Below, in pieces: positions 43,617 through 51,640 of a DNA stretch of 64,000 bases; the first letter of the stretch is position 1; each line of letters begins with the position of its first letter. Below the pieces are notes generated by a model, which made no database searches, had not been told where the DNA came from, and saw only the letters and a program-made list of their open reading frames with translations. This DNA comes from Flavobacterium johnsoniae. GTDB lineage: Bacteria; Bacteroidota; Bacteroidia; Flavobacteriales; Flavobacteriaceae. The DNA is taken from NCBI RefSeq assembly GCF_001879205.1, contig NZ_MLFK01000005.1:806001-870000 (forward strand), in the 5' to 3' direction. The translations under genes and the position numbers were made by a program.

Positions 43617-44465
43617 TTATGGGTTTACCTGCGCGCCTTCCCAGCCTATAATTGCCGTTTTTCGCGTATTTCCCCACATATATCCGCCAAAAATTCCGGT
43701 AGATTGAATTACACGGTGACACGGAATTAAAAACGCAACAGGATTACTGCCAATTGCTGTTCCAACAGCTCTTGAAGCGTTTGGCTTTTGAATTTGCCGG
43801 GCAATAGAACCATACGTAGAAAGCTGTCCCATCGGAATTTTAAGCAAAGTTTCCCAGACTTTCAGCTGAAAATTAGTTCCTTTTAAATGCAGTTTTATTT
43901 CTGATAATTTACTCCAGTCATTTTGGAAAATGAAAAGGGCATTTTGCTGCGATAAATCCAGTTTTCGGATGAAAGCAGCATTTGGGAATTTGTTTTTTAA
44001 ATCATTAAATCCTGTTGTTTCCTCCTCGGCGAAAGCCATAAAACAAACACCTTTTTGGGTTGATGCGACAATGATATTCCCAAACGGACTTTCGGCAAAA
44101 CTGTAGTTTATTTCTAGATTCTTGCCACCGTTTTTATATTCAGCCGGAGTCATTCCTTCGATATTTACAAATAAATCATGTAATCGGCTTGTGCCCGAAA
44201 GACCCGTCTCGAAAGCTGTTTCAGAAATTGTTGCCTGATTTTCTTTGAGTAACTTTTTAGCGTGTTCCAGACTGGTGTATTGCAAAAATTTTTTCGGACT
44301 TGTGCCTGCCCAATCGCTGAAAAGTCTCTGAAAGTGAAACGGACTCAAATGCACTTTTTCGGCAACCTCATCAAGATTGGGCTGTTCTTTAAAATTGGCT
44401 TTGATATAATCGATCGCATCTGCAATACGATTATAGTTAATGTTTTCCTGTGTGTTCATTTTCAT
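43617..44465 (-). CDS. AraC-type HTH / methylated-DNA--protein-cysteine methyltransferase fusion (Ada without its N-terminal zinc domain)
   Basis: A 282-residue fusion. Residues about 10-112 are an AraC HTH (LDEVAEKVHLSPFHFQRLFSDWAGTSPKKFLQ). Residues about 118-282 are an Ogt/MGMT domain with the acceptor Cys249 in LIPCHRVIQ and the SRAVGTAIGSNP helix. It repairs O6-methylguanine and probably regulates this operon. E. coli Ada has an additional N-terminal zinc domain, which here is a separate gene two ORFs downstream. It is the first gene of the operon. Confidence 0.92.
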   Translation of the reverse strand: MKMNTQENINYNRIADAIDYIKANFKEQPNLDEVAEKVHLSPFHFQRLFSDWAGTSPKKFLQYTSLEHAKKLLKENQATISETAFETGLSGTSRLHDLFVNIEGMTPAEYKNGGKNLEINYSFAESPFGNIIVASTQKGVCFMAFAEEETTGFNDLKNKFPNAAFIRKLDLSQQNALFIFQNDWSKLSEIKLHLKGTNFQLKVWETLLKIPMGQLSTYGSIARQIQKPNASRAVGTAIGSNPVAFLIPCHRVIQSTGIFGGYMWGNTRKTAIIGWEGAQVNP

Positions 44466-44543
44466 TCAATTTTATAAGGCAAAGATCGATTGGTTTTTGC
44501 GGGTATAAAATCCGAAACTTGCGGAAATAGGTTTTTGTTTGTT

Positions 44544-44596
44544 TTGTTTCAAGTTTCAGGTTTCAACATAACTTGAAACTTGAAACCTGAAACAAA
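44544..44596 (-). terminator. Long GTTTCAAG-type inverted repeat, likely terminator after the GNAT gene
   Basis: Arms 44544-44566 and 44571-44594 pair over about 24 bp with two mismatches, built of repeated GTTTCA(A/G) units. It lies immediately after the GNAT stop codon. Minus-strand sequence beyond it is T-rich (AAACAAAAACCT complement). It may also be a recurring intergenic repeat. Confidence 0.6.
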
Positions 44597-45061
44597 CTAT
44601 TTAAGTTCTTTTTCCATTTTGTAATTAATCAGTTCAATATTCAATCGGATATTTTTTTGCTCAGCTTTTACAACATATCCTTTCTTTTCGAAGAATGGTT
44701 TTGCAGTGATGCTGATATCCGAAGTTATAATTTTTGAATGCTGTTTTTGAGCTTCCAGTTCTAATTCGGTCAAAAGTTTGTCGGCAATTCCCTGTCGTTG
44801 AAAATCTTTATGAATGTAGAAAAAATCAATATAATTATCATCTTTTAAAGTGCCAAAACCAGCGATTTGATCTTTGATGATTGCCAATAATACAAATTGT
44901 GTCCTGATAACTTCAACCCATCGTTCTGTGTTTTTTACGCCGGAAATCCAGGCTGCTATTTGATCGTTATTGTAATCGCTTATGCAGACAGATTGTATGG
45001 TTCCGATATACAATTGCTGCATTTCGTTTAAATCTGAAGCTGTGGCTTTCCTGAAATTCAT
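44597..45061 (-). CDS. GNAT family N-acetyltransferase
   Basis: A 154-residue acetyltransferase with the acetyl-CoA motif A visible as FYIHKDFQRQGIADKLLTELE (Q-x-x-G-I-A). Motif B is FFEKKGYVVKAEQKN at the C-terminus. The N-terminal MNFRKATASDLNEMQQLY is typical. The substrate cannot be predicted. It is 17 bp downstream of the SMR efflux gene on the same strand and probably shares its transcript. Confidence 0.88.
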   Translation of the reverse strand: MNFRKATASDLNEMQQLYIGTIQSVCISDYNNDQIAAWISGVKNTERWVEVIRTQFVLLAIIKDQIAGFGTLKDDNYIDFFYIHKDFQRQGIADKLLTELELEAQKQHSKIITSDISITAKPFFEKKGYVVKAEQKNIRLNIELINYKMEKELK

Positions 45062-45078
45062 TTTGAATAAATTATATT

Positions 45079-45411
45079 TTAATGTGCTGTAGTTTTAGAA
45101 AAAACATTAATTACAACAACGCCAATTACAATTAAACTCAATCCAATTATTGCTGGTAAATCTGGTATTTCTTTAAAGAAAATGGCACCAATAGCCGTAA
45201 TTAAAACAATACCAACTCCAGACCAAATGGCATAAGCAAAACCAACAGGAATTGTTCTGATAGCAAAACTCAAAAAGTAAAATGCACCGCAATACCCAAT
45301 AACAGTAATAATGCTTGGCAGTAGTTTGGTGAATTCCTGTGATTTTTTTAATGCTGAAGTAGCAATAATTTCAAAAATAATGGCAACGAATAAAAATAAA
45401 AAATTCTTCAT
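45079..45411 (-). CDS. Small multidrug resistance (SMR) family efflux protein
   Basis: A 110-residue, four-helix membrane protein. The essential membrane-embedded Glu14 is present in IIFEIIATSALK. PVGFAYAIWSGVGIVLIT (helix 3) is the typical QacE/EmrE sequence. It exports quaternary cations or guanidinium-like compounds using the proton gradient as a dimer. The Ala-Ile-Trp-Ser-Gly-Val-Gly pattern favours the drug-exporting type over guanidinium exporters, but that is inference. A TAACTTTG box (45427-45434) lies just upstream. Confidence 0.9.
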   Translation of the reverse strand: MKNFLFLFVAIIFEIIATSALKKSQEFTKLLPSIITVIGYCGAFYFLSFAIRTIPVGFAYAIWSGVGIVLITAIGAIFFKEIPDLPAIIGLSLIVIGVVVINVFSKTTAH

Positions 45412-45426
45412 GGTTTACGTTTTCTG

Positions 45427-45434
45427 CAAAGTTA
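45427..45434 (-). promoter_or_regulatory. Candidate -7 element for the SMR-GNAT operon
   Basis: The minus strand reads TAACTTTG, a full TAnnTTTG match, 16 bp before the SMR start. No clear -33 TTG was seen. Confidence 0.4.
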
Positions 45435-45462
45435 AGCTTTGTTTGAAACAGAAAGGAATTAT

Positions 45463-45747
45463 TTATCGAATATGAATTTCTTCTTCCTTATTTTTTGCCT
45501 CGTCAAAGCAGTCAATGCATAGCATTTTAAAATCGGCTCTGGCCTGAAAAACGTCAGTCCATTCTTCACCATTATCAAGAAGCCATTGTTCGCATGCACC
45601 GCACCACGCAATTTGTGGGAGATCTTCTTCGGCTTCTGAGTAGAAGAAACCTGTTTTTTCTTTTGAGTCTATTGCCATGGCAATGTGAATACAGCTGAAA
45701 GTCATTTCTTTTGAACCGTGTATGTCACATAAAACTTTTTCGATCAT
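45463..45747 (-). CDS. Small putative zinc-binding protein, 94 residues
   Basis: I do not recognise a named family. The protein has a Cys/His pattern suited to metal binding: C-D-I-H (residues 7-10), C-I-H (19-21), C-G-A-C (49-52) and C-I-D-C (76-79). Between them it is acidic. It has no signal peptide or membrane segment. Similar short CxxC proteins are common in Bacteroidota genomes without known function. It has its own upstream TAAATTTG box (45770-45777) and stands alone. Confidence 0.7.
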   Translation of the reverse strand: MIEKVLCDIHGSKEMTFSCIHIAMAIDSKEKTGFFYSEAEEDLPQIAWCGACEQWLLDNGEEWTDVFQARADFKMLCIDCFDEAKNKEEEIHIR

Positions 45748-45769
45748 ATTTTTTTGTGTTCTGAAGTCC

Positions 45770-45777
45770 CAAATTTA
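45770..45777 (-). promoter_or_regulatory. Candidate -7 element for the small zinc-binding protein gene
   Basis: The minus strand reads TAAATTTG, matching TAnnTTTG, 23 bp before the start codon. A -33 TTG is absent. Confidence 0.4.
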
Positions 45778-45838
45778 AACTTAAAATTTCTGGAGTCATA
45801 ATTAATATGCTGCTATTTAAAGTTCTTGGTCTACGTAT

Positions 45839-45953
45839 GCGTGAGGGATAGAAGCTGACTGCCGAAGCAGTGCGTATAGCCCGATAGCATCCTGATAAGA
45901 GGGCTTATAGGCGTGCCGTAATTTTGCCCTCTTATCAGGATGGTGGCACGCCC
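45839..45953. repeat. 115-bp highly structured intergenic element (REP-like or noncoding RNA)
   Basis: The element is bounded by GCGTG and CACGC. Its main stem is a perfect 16-bp pair (45889-45904 with 45926-45941). An 8-bp segment in the loop (45910-45917) is the exact complement of 45945-45952 just outside the stem, giving a pseudoknot-type arrangement. On the minus strand 45864-45877 reads ACTGC-TTCG-GCAGT, a hairpin with the very stable UUCG tetraloop, which suggests the minus strand is the RNA-forming one. Elements of similar look recur in Flavobacterium genomes from memory; function unknown. Confidence 0.6.
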
Positions 45954-46023
45954 TAATAAAATTTTAGATTCTTGCGTTTAGATTTTATGCCTGAAAAATC
46001 TGATTATATCTAATTGAGTTTTG

Positions 46024-48342
46024 CTAAGGATTGAATGATAATCCTACGCTGAAAAATAATCTTACTTTGTCGATATTATTGATCCATGAAGTATCAAAGT
46101 GTATAGGTCCTAAAATGGATTGATAGGAAATTGCCGCACCTCCTGATATTACCAGACTGGGATCTAAATTTTCATCCCAATTTCCTTTTGGATTAAATGC
46201 ATGGTCTATATATTCGTTAAAACTATCAAAACCAATAGTTGCAATCTTGAAGTGGGGAGTAACGTAAATTTTTCCGATTATATTTACTTGAGACGCTAGG
46301 GTAAGCCCCATAAATTGCATAACATTGAGTTCATCTTCATGCAGTCCGGGAAATGAAAAACGATTACTGCCGGAACTTGGTATAATACCACCAAGGAAAT
46401 ATTGTGTGCCATAACCAAATCCTGAAAACGGAATGTCGTCTTGCTTAAGTTTATCCTGGAAAATAAAATAAGAATCAAATCCTATGATTCCTGTAATTTT
46501 CTTTTTTATGGGCAATCTCCTTTCAAAACTCAAACCAAATTTTGTGTAACCATTTGTTGAGCCCGAAAGACGGGTAAAATCTGGGTCGGTAAAAGAGATA
46601 TTGAGATCCGTAAGGAATGATCGTGCGATATTTGATTTTATAATTGTGCCGTTTCCAGCAAAGAAAACTTTATCCATATCATTGTAAGAATAATGGAGGT
46701 TGAGTTCAATATTGTTAAAGCTGTAGTTGCTTATTGAAATGGAATTAGGATTGTATTCGCGATCATATTTTGGTTTTAGATTAGTATAATTATAGTTTAA
46801 TCCGAAGCCTAAATAGCTTTTCAGGGAATTTATATTTCTGTTAACTTCATTATTGAGTTCAAAAGAATTGTAAAGTACATTGTCTGATGCTCTGCCGTTT
46901 ATATAAATTTCCTGACGAAGAAAAGCTCCATAAGCTTCAGATATCCACCACCATTCTCTATGCTGTCCAAAATTTTTCTGATAATTGATTCTTGCTTTTG
47001 GCTGTTCGGCAATATCTACGGTTAAAAGAAGACGAGATGCATCGGCAAGGACATTTCGTCCTGTGTAGTTAAAAATTATTCCCACACCTCTGTAAGTGTC
47101 ATAATGTACGGAGGTATTCAGCTGATTTTTGGCGCGTTCAAACCCGAACAATGTAATTCCTAATTTGTCTCCGTCTTTGATGAAGTAGCTGTAGGTAATT
47201 TGATCAAAAAGATTTGTACCCATGGCTCTGTTAATTCCGGCTATTAAATCTTTGGTGGTATATTTTACATGTGTTTTGAGGTTTGCCCTTCCAACTACCA
47301 AAGGCATATTTTCAGGGCTTATTTTTTTGTATACTATGGTGTCTAAGACAAATTCGTCCGGGATATCGGGCAATCTGTGAATTCGCTGCCTAAATCCTTT
47401 TAGTTTATCGGATAATGCAATTAGAGCTGGAAGATTTTGATTTGCTGCGATTTTACCGTCTTTGTAAATTTCGTTACTATCTGCAAAATCTGCTGTAGAG
47501 AAACGCAAATTGGGTAGATGATCGACTAATATTGTACAAAGTTCACGATTTGCAGGATTCTTAATATTACTCGGAAACATGCTGGTCTGCATAAGTATCG
47601 TCATAAGATTATTTAGTTTATCAATATGTTCCATTCCGCCTCCCACATCACTGCCAATAATAATGTCAGCACCCATTTGCTTGGCAACATCGGTAGGAAA
47701 ATTGTTTAATACTCCTCCGTCTACTAATACTGTTTTTTCGTAAGGCATGGGTTTAAAGATAGCAGGCAGAGACATACTGGCTCTCATGGCATAAGCTAAA
47801 CTTCCTTTGCTTAAAATAACTTCCTTGCCTTGTACTAAGTCTGTAGCCATTGCCCTGAAAGGGATAGGTAGACTGTCGAAATCTTTAACATTATATACAG
47901 GAAAGGTTAATTCAGAAAGGTATTCTCTTAGATTTTGATCATTTAATAGAGAGCCAACGCTGTTAAGTTTTCCATCTTTGACTCCTATGCCAACTAAATA
48001 TCTTTGAAATTCCCTTTTTTCTTCTGCACTCACAGATCTCAGTGATTGTCCTCCGCCAAGGAGTTTATCCCAATAGATGTTTTTAGTTATTTTTTCTATG
48101 CTGTCACCAGAATATCCCATTGCGTACAAACCGCCTATAATACTTCCCATACTGTTTCCAACAATAAGATCCGGAACAATGTGAAGGGAATCCAATTTTT
48201 GTAAAAGAGGGATATGTGCAATTCCTTTTGCACCGCCGCCACTTAATACCAAAACGACTTTGGGTTTCTTTTCCTGAGAAAACATAATGTGCGGAAGACA
48301 CAATACAAACAATAGGACTAGTAAATAAGATGTTTTTTTCAA
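46024..48342 (-). CDS. Patatin-like phospholipase with C-terminal outer-membrane barrel
   Basis: A 772-residue exported protein. The signal peptide ends HIMFSQ. The patatin domain shows the oxyanion loop GGGAKG (35-40), nucleophile elbow G-N-S64-M-G and catalytic Asp207 in VDGGVLNNFP. About residues 330-400 look like a POTRA-type linker (KKISPENMPLVVGRANLKTHV). A beta-barrel of the BamA/TpsB superfamily fills the rest, ending in SVGLSFNP. This is the PlpD/type Vd layout, with the lipase displayed or held at the outer membrane. The start codon is TTG: the signal peptide requires it, and the next in-frame ATG falls within the hydrophobic core. Confidence 0.9.
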   Translation of the reverse strand: MKKTSYLLVLLFVLCLPHIMFSQEKKPKVVLVLSGGGAKGIAHIPLLQKLDSLHIVPDLIVGNSMGSIIGGLYAMGYSGDSIEKITKNIYWDKLLGGGQSLRSVSAEEKREFQRYLVGIGVKDGKLNSVGSLLNDQNLREYLSELTFPVYNVKDFDSLPIPFRAMATDLVQGKEVILSKGSLAYAMRASMSLPAIFKPMPYEKTVLVDGGVLNNFPTDVAKQMGADIIIGSDVGGGMEHIDKLNNLMTILMQTSMFPSNIKNPANRELCTILVDHLPNLRFSTADFADSNEIYKDGKIAANQNLPALIALSDKLKGFRQRIHRLPDIPDEFVLDTIVYKKISPENMPLVVGRANLKTHVKYTTKDLIAGINRAMGTNLFDQITYSYFIKDGDKLGITLFGFERAKNQLNTSVHYDTYRGVGIIFNYTGRNVLADASRLLLTVDIAEQPKARINYQKNFGQHREWWWISEAYGAFLRQEIYINGRASDNVLYNSFELNNEVNRNINSLKSYLGFGLNYNYTNLKPKYDREYNPNSISISNYSFNNIELNLHYSYNDMDKVFFAGNGTIIKSNIARSFLTDLNISFTDPDFTRLSGSTNGYTKFGLSFERRLPIKKKITGIIGFDSYFIFQDKLKQDDIPFSGFGYGTQYFLGGIIPSSGSNRFSFPGLHEDELNVMQFMGLTLASQVNIIGKIYVTPHFKIATIGFDSFNEYIDHAFNPKGNWDENLDPSLVISGGAAISYQSILGPIHFDTSWINNIDKVRLFFSVGLSFNP

Positions 48343-48472
48343 GATTACAGTATTTATGTAGTTGAGAAATAGTAACTTATTTTAAATCTTAAAATTAAGC
48401 AGTTATTCTTAAAAAGTATGTTTTTTATAGAAAACTTTTTTTTAATTCAGAAATAAGTCTCTCGTTTTTAAA

Positions 48473-48510
48473 AAGAAAACCCGACAGGTTTTAAAAAGCC
48501 TGTCGGGTTT
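48473..48510 (-). terminator. Terminator of ahcY
   Basis: An AAACCCGACAGG/CCTGTCGGGTTT stem (48478-48489 with 48499-48510). The minus strand then runs into TTCTTTTT. It lies about 60 bp after the ahcY stop codon. Confidence 0.85.
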
Positions 48511-48571
48511 GATATAGATAATCAAAGAAATCTAATCCCGATAATTATCAGGACAGAAATCTAAAATCAAT

Positions 48572-49888
48572 TTAGTATCTGTAGTATTCTGGTTTGAATG
48601 GACCTTCAACCGGAACACCAATATAAGCTGCTTGATCGTCACGTAAAGTTTCTAACTCAACGCCTAATTTAGCTAAGTGTAAAGCAGCCACTTTTTCATC
48701 TAAATGTTTTGGTAACATGTAAACTTCGTTTTTGTAAGCTGCGCTGTTGTTCCATAATTCGATTTGAGCCAGAGTCTGGTTTGTAAATGAGTTACTCATT
48801 ACAAAACTTGGATGACCTGTAGCACAACCAAGGTTTACTAAACGCCCTTCAGCCAAGATGATGATATCTTTTCCGTTGATGTTGTATTTGTCAACCTGAG
48901 GTTTGATTTCGATTTTAGATGCACCGTGGTTTTTGTTTAACCAAGCCATATCAATTTCGTTATCAAAGTGACCAATGTTACAAACAACAGTTTTGTCTTT
49001 CATTTGCTCGAAGTGCTCTCCAAGAACGATATCTTTGTTTCCTGTAGTTGTAATGATGATATCAGCATTCGCAATTACAGTGTTTAATTTTTTAACTTCA
49101 TAACCGTCCATTGCAGCTTGTAAAGCACAAATTGGATCGATTTCAGTAACTGTTACAATAGATCCTGCACCTCTGAAAGAAGCAGCAGTTCCTTTTCCAA
49201 CGTCACCGTATCCACAAACGATTACTCTTTTTCCAGCTAACATTAAGTCAGTTGCACGACGTACAGCATCTACAGCAGATTCTTTACAACCGTATTTGTT
49301 ATCAAATTTAGATTTAGTAACAGAGTCGTTAATGTTGATAGCAGGCATTGGCAATGTTCCAGCTTTTACTCTTTCGTAAAGTCTGTGAACTCCAGTTGTA
49401 GTTTCTTCAGAAAGACCTTTAATTCCAGGAACCAATTCCGGGAAACGATCGATAACCATGTTAGTTAAATCTCCACCGTCATCAAGGATCATGTTCAATG
49501 GTTTTCTGTCTTCACCAAAGAATAAAGTCTGCTCAATACACCAGTCAAATGATTCTTCGTCAAGACCTTTCCAAGCATAAACCTGGATTCCGGCAGCAGC
49601 AATAGCAGCAGCAGCCTGATCCTGAGTAGAGAAAATGTTACAAGAAGACCAGGTAACCTCAGCACCAAGAGCAATTAAAGTTTCGATTAAAACTGCAGTT
49701 TGAATCGTCATGTGCAAACATCCAGCGATACGAGCACCTTTAAGAGGTTGTTCGTCTTTATATTCAGCACGAAGCGCCATTAAACCTGGCATTTCAGCTT
49801 CAGCTAATTCAATTTCTTTTCTTCCCCAAGCCGCAAGAGAAATGTCTTTTACTTTGAAAGCCACATATGGCGTAGTCGTTGTACTCAT
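48572..49888 (-). CDS. ahcY: Adenosylhomocysteinase (S-adenosylhomocysteine hydrolase)
   Basis: A 438-residue cytoplasmic enzyme that splits S-adenosylhomocysteine into homocysteine and adenosine, closing the methyl cycle. Substrate and NAD sites are clear: [13 protein letters not shown] near the N-terminus, DDGGDLTN in the middle, the NAD-binding [17 protein letters not shown], and [10 protein letters not shown]. The C-terminus ends PFKPEYYRY as in the family. The upstream leader is only about 24 nt if the TAAATTTG box at 49919-49926 is used, so there is no room for an SAH riboswitch. Confidence 0.97.
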   Translation of the reverse strand: MSTTTTPYVAFKVKDISLAAWGRKEIELAEAEMPGLMALRAEYKDEQPLKGARIAGCLHMTIQTAVLIETLIALGAEVTWSSCNIFSTQDQAAAAIAAAGIQVYAWKGLDEESFDWCIEQTLFFGEDRKPLNMILDDGGDLTNMVIDRFPELVPGIKGLSEETTTGVHRLYERVKAGTLPMPAININDSVTKSKFDNKYGCKESAVDAVRRATDLMLAGKRVIVCGYGDVGKGTAASFRGAGSIVTVTEIDPICALQAAMDGYEVKKLNTVIANADIIITTTGNKDIVLGEHFEQMKDKTVVCNIGHFDNEIDMAWLNKNHGASKIEIKPQVDKYNINGKDIIILAEGRLVNLGCATGHPSFVMSNSFTNQTLAQIELWNNSAAYKNEVYMLPKHLDEKVAALHLAKLGVELETLRDDQAAYIGVPVEGPFKPEYYRY

Positions 49889-49918
49889 TTATAGTATATT
49901 TGTATTGTAAAATTTTTG

Positions 49919-49926
49919 CAAATTTA
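49919..49926 (-). promoter_or_regulatory. Candidate -7 element for ahcY
   Basis: The minus strand reads TAAATTTG, a full TAnnTTTG match, about 31 bp before the start codon. No TTG lies at -33. Confidence 0.45.
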
Positions 49927-50064
49927 AGGAATAGCTTTTGAATTTTACTAATTTCTGTCAGATTTGTGAAATCTTTAATTTCTTAATCTCTAGAATGTTA
50001 GTTTATAAATCGTTTTAAACCATATAACGGATATAAGTTCATTTAAAAAAGATTCTGAAACTAT

Positions 50065-50072
50065 TACCTTTG
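50065..50072 (+). promoter_or_regulatory. Candidate -7 element for the phosphopantetheinyl transferase gene
   Basis: TACCTTTG matches TAnnTTTG and would give a leader of about 100 nt. No -33 TTG was found. The rest of the gap between ahcY and this gene shows nothing else. Confidence 0.4.
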
Positions 50073-50177
50073 CTGCTAATTGCTTATATTTACTAATGCG
50101 TTTTTCAGCCGGCAGTTATATCTTCTTAAATAACTTAATATGGTTTAAAAACTAACAACCCATAACTAACAATACGA

Positions 50178-50828
50178 ATGCCTTTATTTCAGACTATACA
50201 TTTCAACGAAACGACTAAAATTTTAATTTGGGAAATAACAGAATCTCTCGAAGAGTTATTGAGTAAAGTTGTATTGAAAGAAAAAACACAGAAGAGACTG
50301 GAAGGAATGAAGTCTCAAATGCATCAGCGTGCTTTTTTGAGCGTTCGTATGCTGATTCAGGAAATGGGTTTTACAGATAAAGATCTCCATTATGACGAAT
50401 TTGGAAAACCCTATTTTGATTGCCATCACTACATTTCAATTACACATTCGTATCATTTTGCAGCGATAATTGTAAGTCATGAAACGGTAGGGATTGATAT
50501 GGAATTACAGCGTGAAAAAATCCTCCGCATTGCGGACAAATTTGTCGACACTGAATTTGAATATTTAAACCCTGATGTTTTAGAGAAATACGTGAAAAAA
50601 CTTACCGTAATCTGGGGAGCTAAAGAAGCCATCTTTAAAATCAGAAATGAGAAAGGAATTAGTTTTAAAGACCATATCAGAGTTAGTGATTTTTCTTTAG
50701 ATGAAACCCAAACTCAGGCAAGCCTTCATTTTGATGATTTGGTAAAAGATTTTGATGTGCATTACGAAGAAATCCAGTCCAATCATTTTGAAGGAAAGTT
50801 TACTTTGGTGTATGCTTTTGAGAAGTAG
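50178..50828 (+). CDS. 4'-phosphopantetheinyl transferase superfamily protein
   Basis: A 216-residue enzyme that activates carrier proteins by adding the phosphopantetheine arm of CoA. The Sfp-type motifs are present: YISITHSYHFAAIIVS, then GIDMELQ (metal-binding Asp/Glu) and the WGAKEAIFK helix. The length fits Sfp-like rather than AcpS-like enzymes. No carrier protein or synthase lies nearby, so the target is unknown. The gene ends against a repeat that also borders the haemoglobin gene. Confidence 0.9.
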   Translation: MPLFQTIHFNETTKILIWEITESLEELLSKVVLKEKTQKRLEGMKSQMHQRAFLSVRMLIQEMGFTDKDLHYDEFGKPYFDCHHYISITHSYHFAAIIVSHETVGIDMELQREKILRIADKFVDTEFEYLNPDVLEKYVKKLTVIWGAKEAIFKIRNEKGISFKDHIRVSDFSLDETQTQASLHFDDLVKDFDVHYEEIQSNHFEGKFTLVYAFEK

Positions 50829-50841
50829 TTTTTTAGTCTGG

Positions 50842-50884
50842 TCATTGCGAGGAACGAAGCAATGACAGAACAATGATTAAACTT
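50842..50884. repeat. Short REP-like element (ATTGCGAGGAACGAAGCAAT type)
   Basis: The sequence TCATTGCGAGGAACGAAGCAATGA is a small imperfect palindrome of a kind that recurs in Bacteroidota intergenic DNA. It is followed by AACAATGATTAAACTT, which also follows the related element at 62958-63032. The tail provides the stop codon of the convergent haemoglobin gene. It may serve as the terminator of the two convergent genes. Confidence 0.5.
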
Positions 50885-51275
50885 CGCTTTCTTTATTTCT
50901 ATGTTGAAACATGCTCATGTACAAAAAAGTACTCATTTTTCTGGCTCGTCTTTTTAAGATTTCGACATTTTCGCCTTCAAAATGTTCATCTAATGTCTGC
51001 GCCCAGTGGTTTAGCCAGATTCCAAATTCGTTTGCTGTGATTTTTTCATCAAAATGAGAGTCTACTTCATTGTGCACCGCATGAGGATTTCCTTTGTATT
51101 TTTTTACTGCAAACAGATTGGTTTCCCAAAAATCAGTTAGTTTTTCCAAATGTGCATCCCAGTCGGTTATCATTTTATTAAAATAAAAGCCGATTTCAGC
51201 ATCGGCTCTTATTTTGTCATAGAATTGATTTACCAAAAACGTGATATCAGCTCTATTTTCTATTTGTTTTTTCAC
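50877..51275 (-). CDS. Group III truncated haemoglobin
   Basis: A 132-residue 2-on-2 globin. The proximal haem ligand is His68 in YKGNPHAVH, the group III signature, and WLNHWAQTLDEHFEG is the conserved distal half. Such proteins bind oxygen or nitric oxide and are often tied to microaerobic or nitrosative stress. It overlaps the upstream small membrane protein by 4 nt (ATGA), so the two are translationally coupled. An FNR-like palindrome lies upstream of the pair, next to the gene for a Crp/Fnr regulator. Confidence 0.9.
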   Translation of the reverse strand: MKKQIENRADITFLVNQFYDKIRADAEIGFYFNKMITDWDAHLEKLTDFWETNLFAVKKYKGNPHAVHNEVDSHFDEKITANEFGIWLNHWAQTLDEHFEGENVEILKRRARKMSTFLYMSMFQHRNKESEV

Positions 51276-51559
51276 AGAATAAAGGTGTTTAAAAGAATAA
51301 ATGCTACACTTAAAAAGGTACTAAGAATTAAAAGATTGAAAACTATTTTGTGTTTCATTTGTGCCAAAATTGAAGTGTTTACAAAGATACAAGCTAATAC
51401 TATGATGGCAAGCTGAATCATTTGAGGAATAGAAGTTCCGTTAGCTAAAACATACATGGCAGCAGCACCGCCTAAACAGCTTTGACCAATTACAGCCATT
51501 GCTGCAGAACCCATATAGTTTTTATTGAAATTTTCGAATGTTGTTTGGTATAGTGTCAT
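51272..51559 (-). CDS. Small hypothetical membrane protein coupled to the truncated haemoglobin
   Basis: A 95-residue protein with three predicted membrane helices (about residues 17-36, 45-65 and 70-93) and no recognisable family. The loop SIPQ and the first helix (GSAAMAVIGQSCLGGAAAMYVLA) are Gly/Ala-rich and contain one Cys. Its stop overlaps the start of the haemoglobin gene by 4 nt. The tight coupling suggests a membrane partner of the globin, for example one linked to respiration or NO, but this is inference. Confidence 0.75.
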   Translation of the reverse strand: MTLYQTTFENFNKNYMGSAAMAVIGQSCLGGAAAMYVLANGTSIPQMIQLAIIVLACIFVNTSILAQMKHKIVFNLLILSTFLSVAFILLNTFIL

Positions 51560-51580
51560 GATATTGAGATTTTTACACTA

Positions 51581-51629
51581 CAAATTTACAACCGCTTTAC
51601 TAATGCATTTTATGATTAAAATCATAAAA
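51581..51629 (-). promoter_or_regulatory. Promoter of the haemoglobin operon with an FNR-type palindrome
   Basis: The -7 element TAAATTTG (minus strand, 51581-51588) predicts a start near 51574. The palindrome TTTTATGATT-AA-AATCATAAAA (51608-51629) contains TGAT-N4-ATCA, the core of the FNR site. Its centre lies about 44 bp upstream of the predicted start, close to the -41.5 position of class II activation. No TTG -33 is present, as expected for an activator-dependent promoter. Confidence 0.55.
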
Positions 51630-51640
51630 CGAGAACTTTT

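Noticed and set aside
49889..49930. SAH or SAM riboswitch before ahcY
   Set aside because: The leader from the likely promoter is only about 24 nt and shows no aptamer-like pairing.
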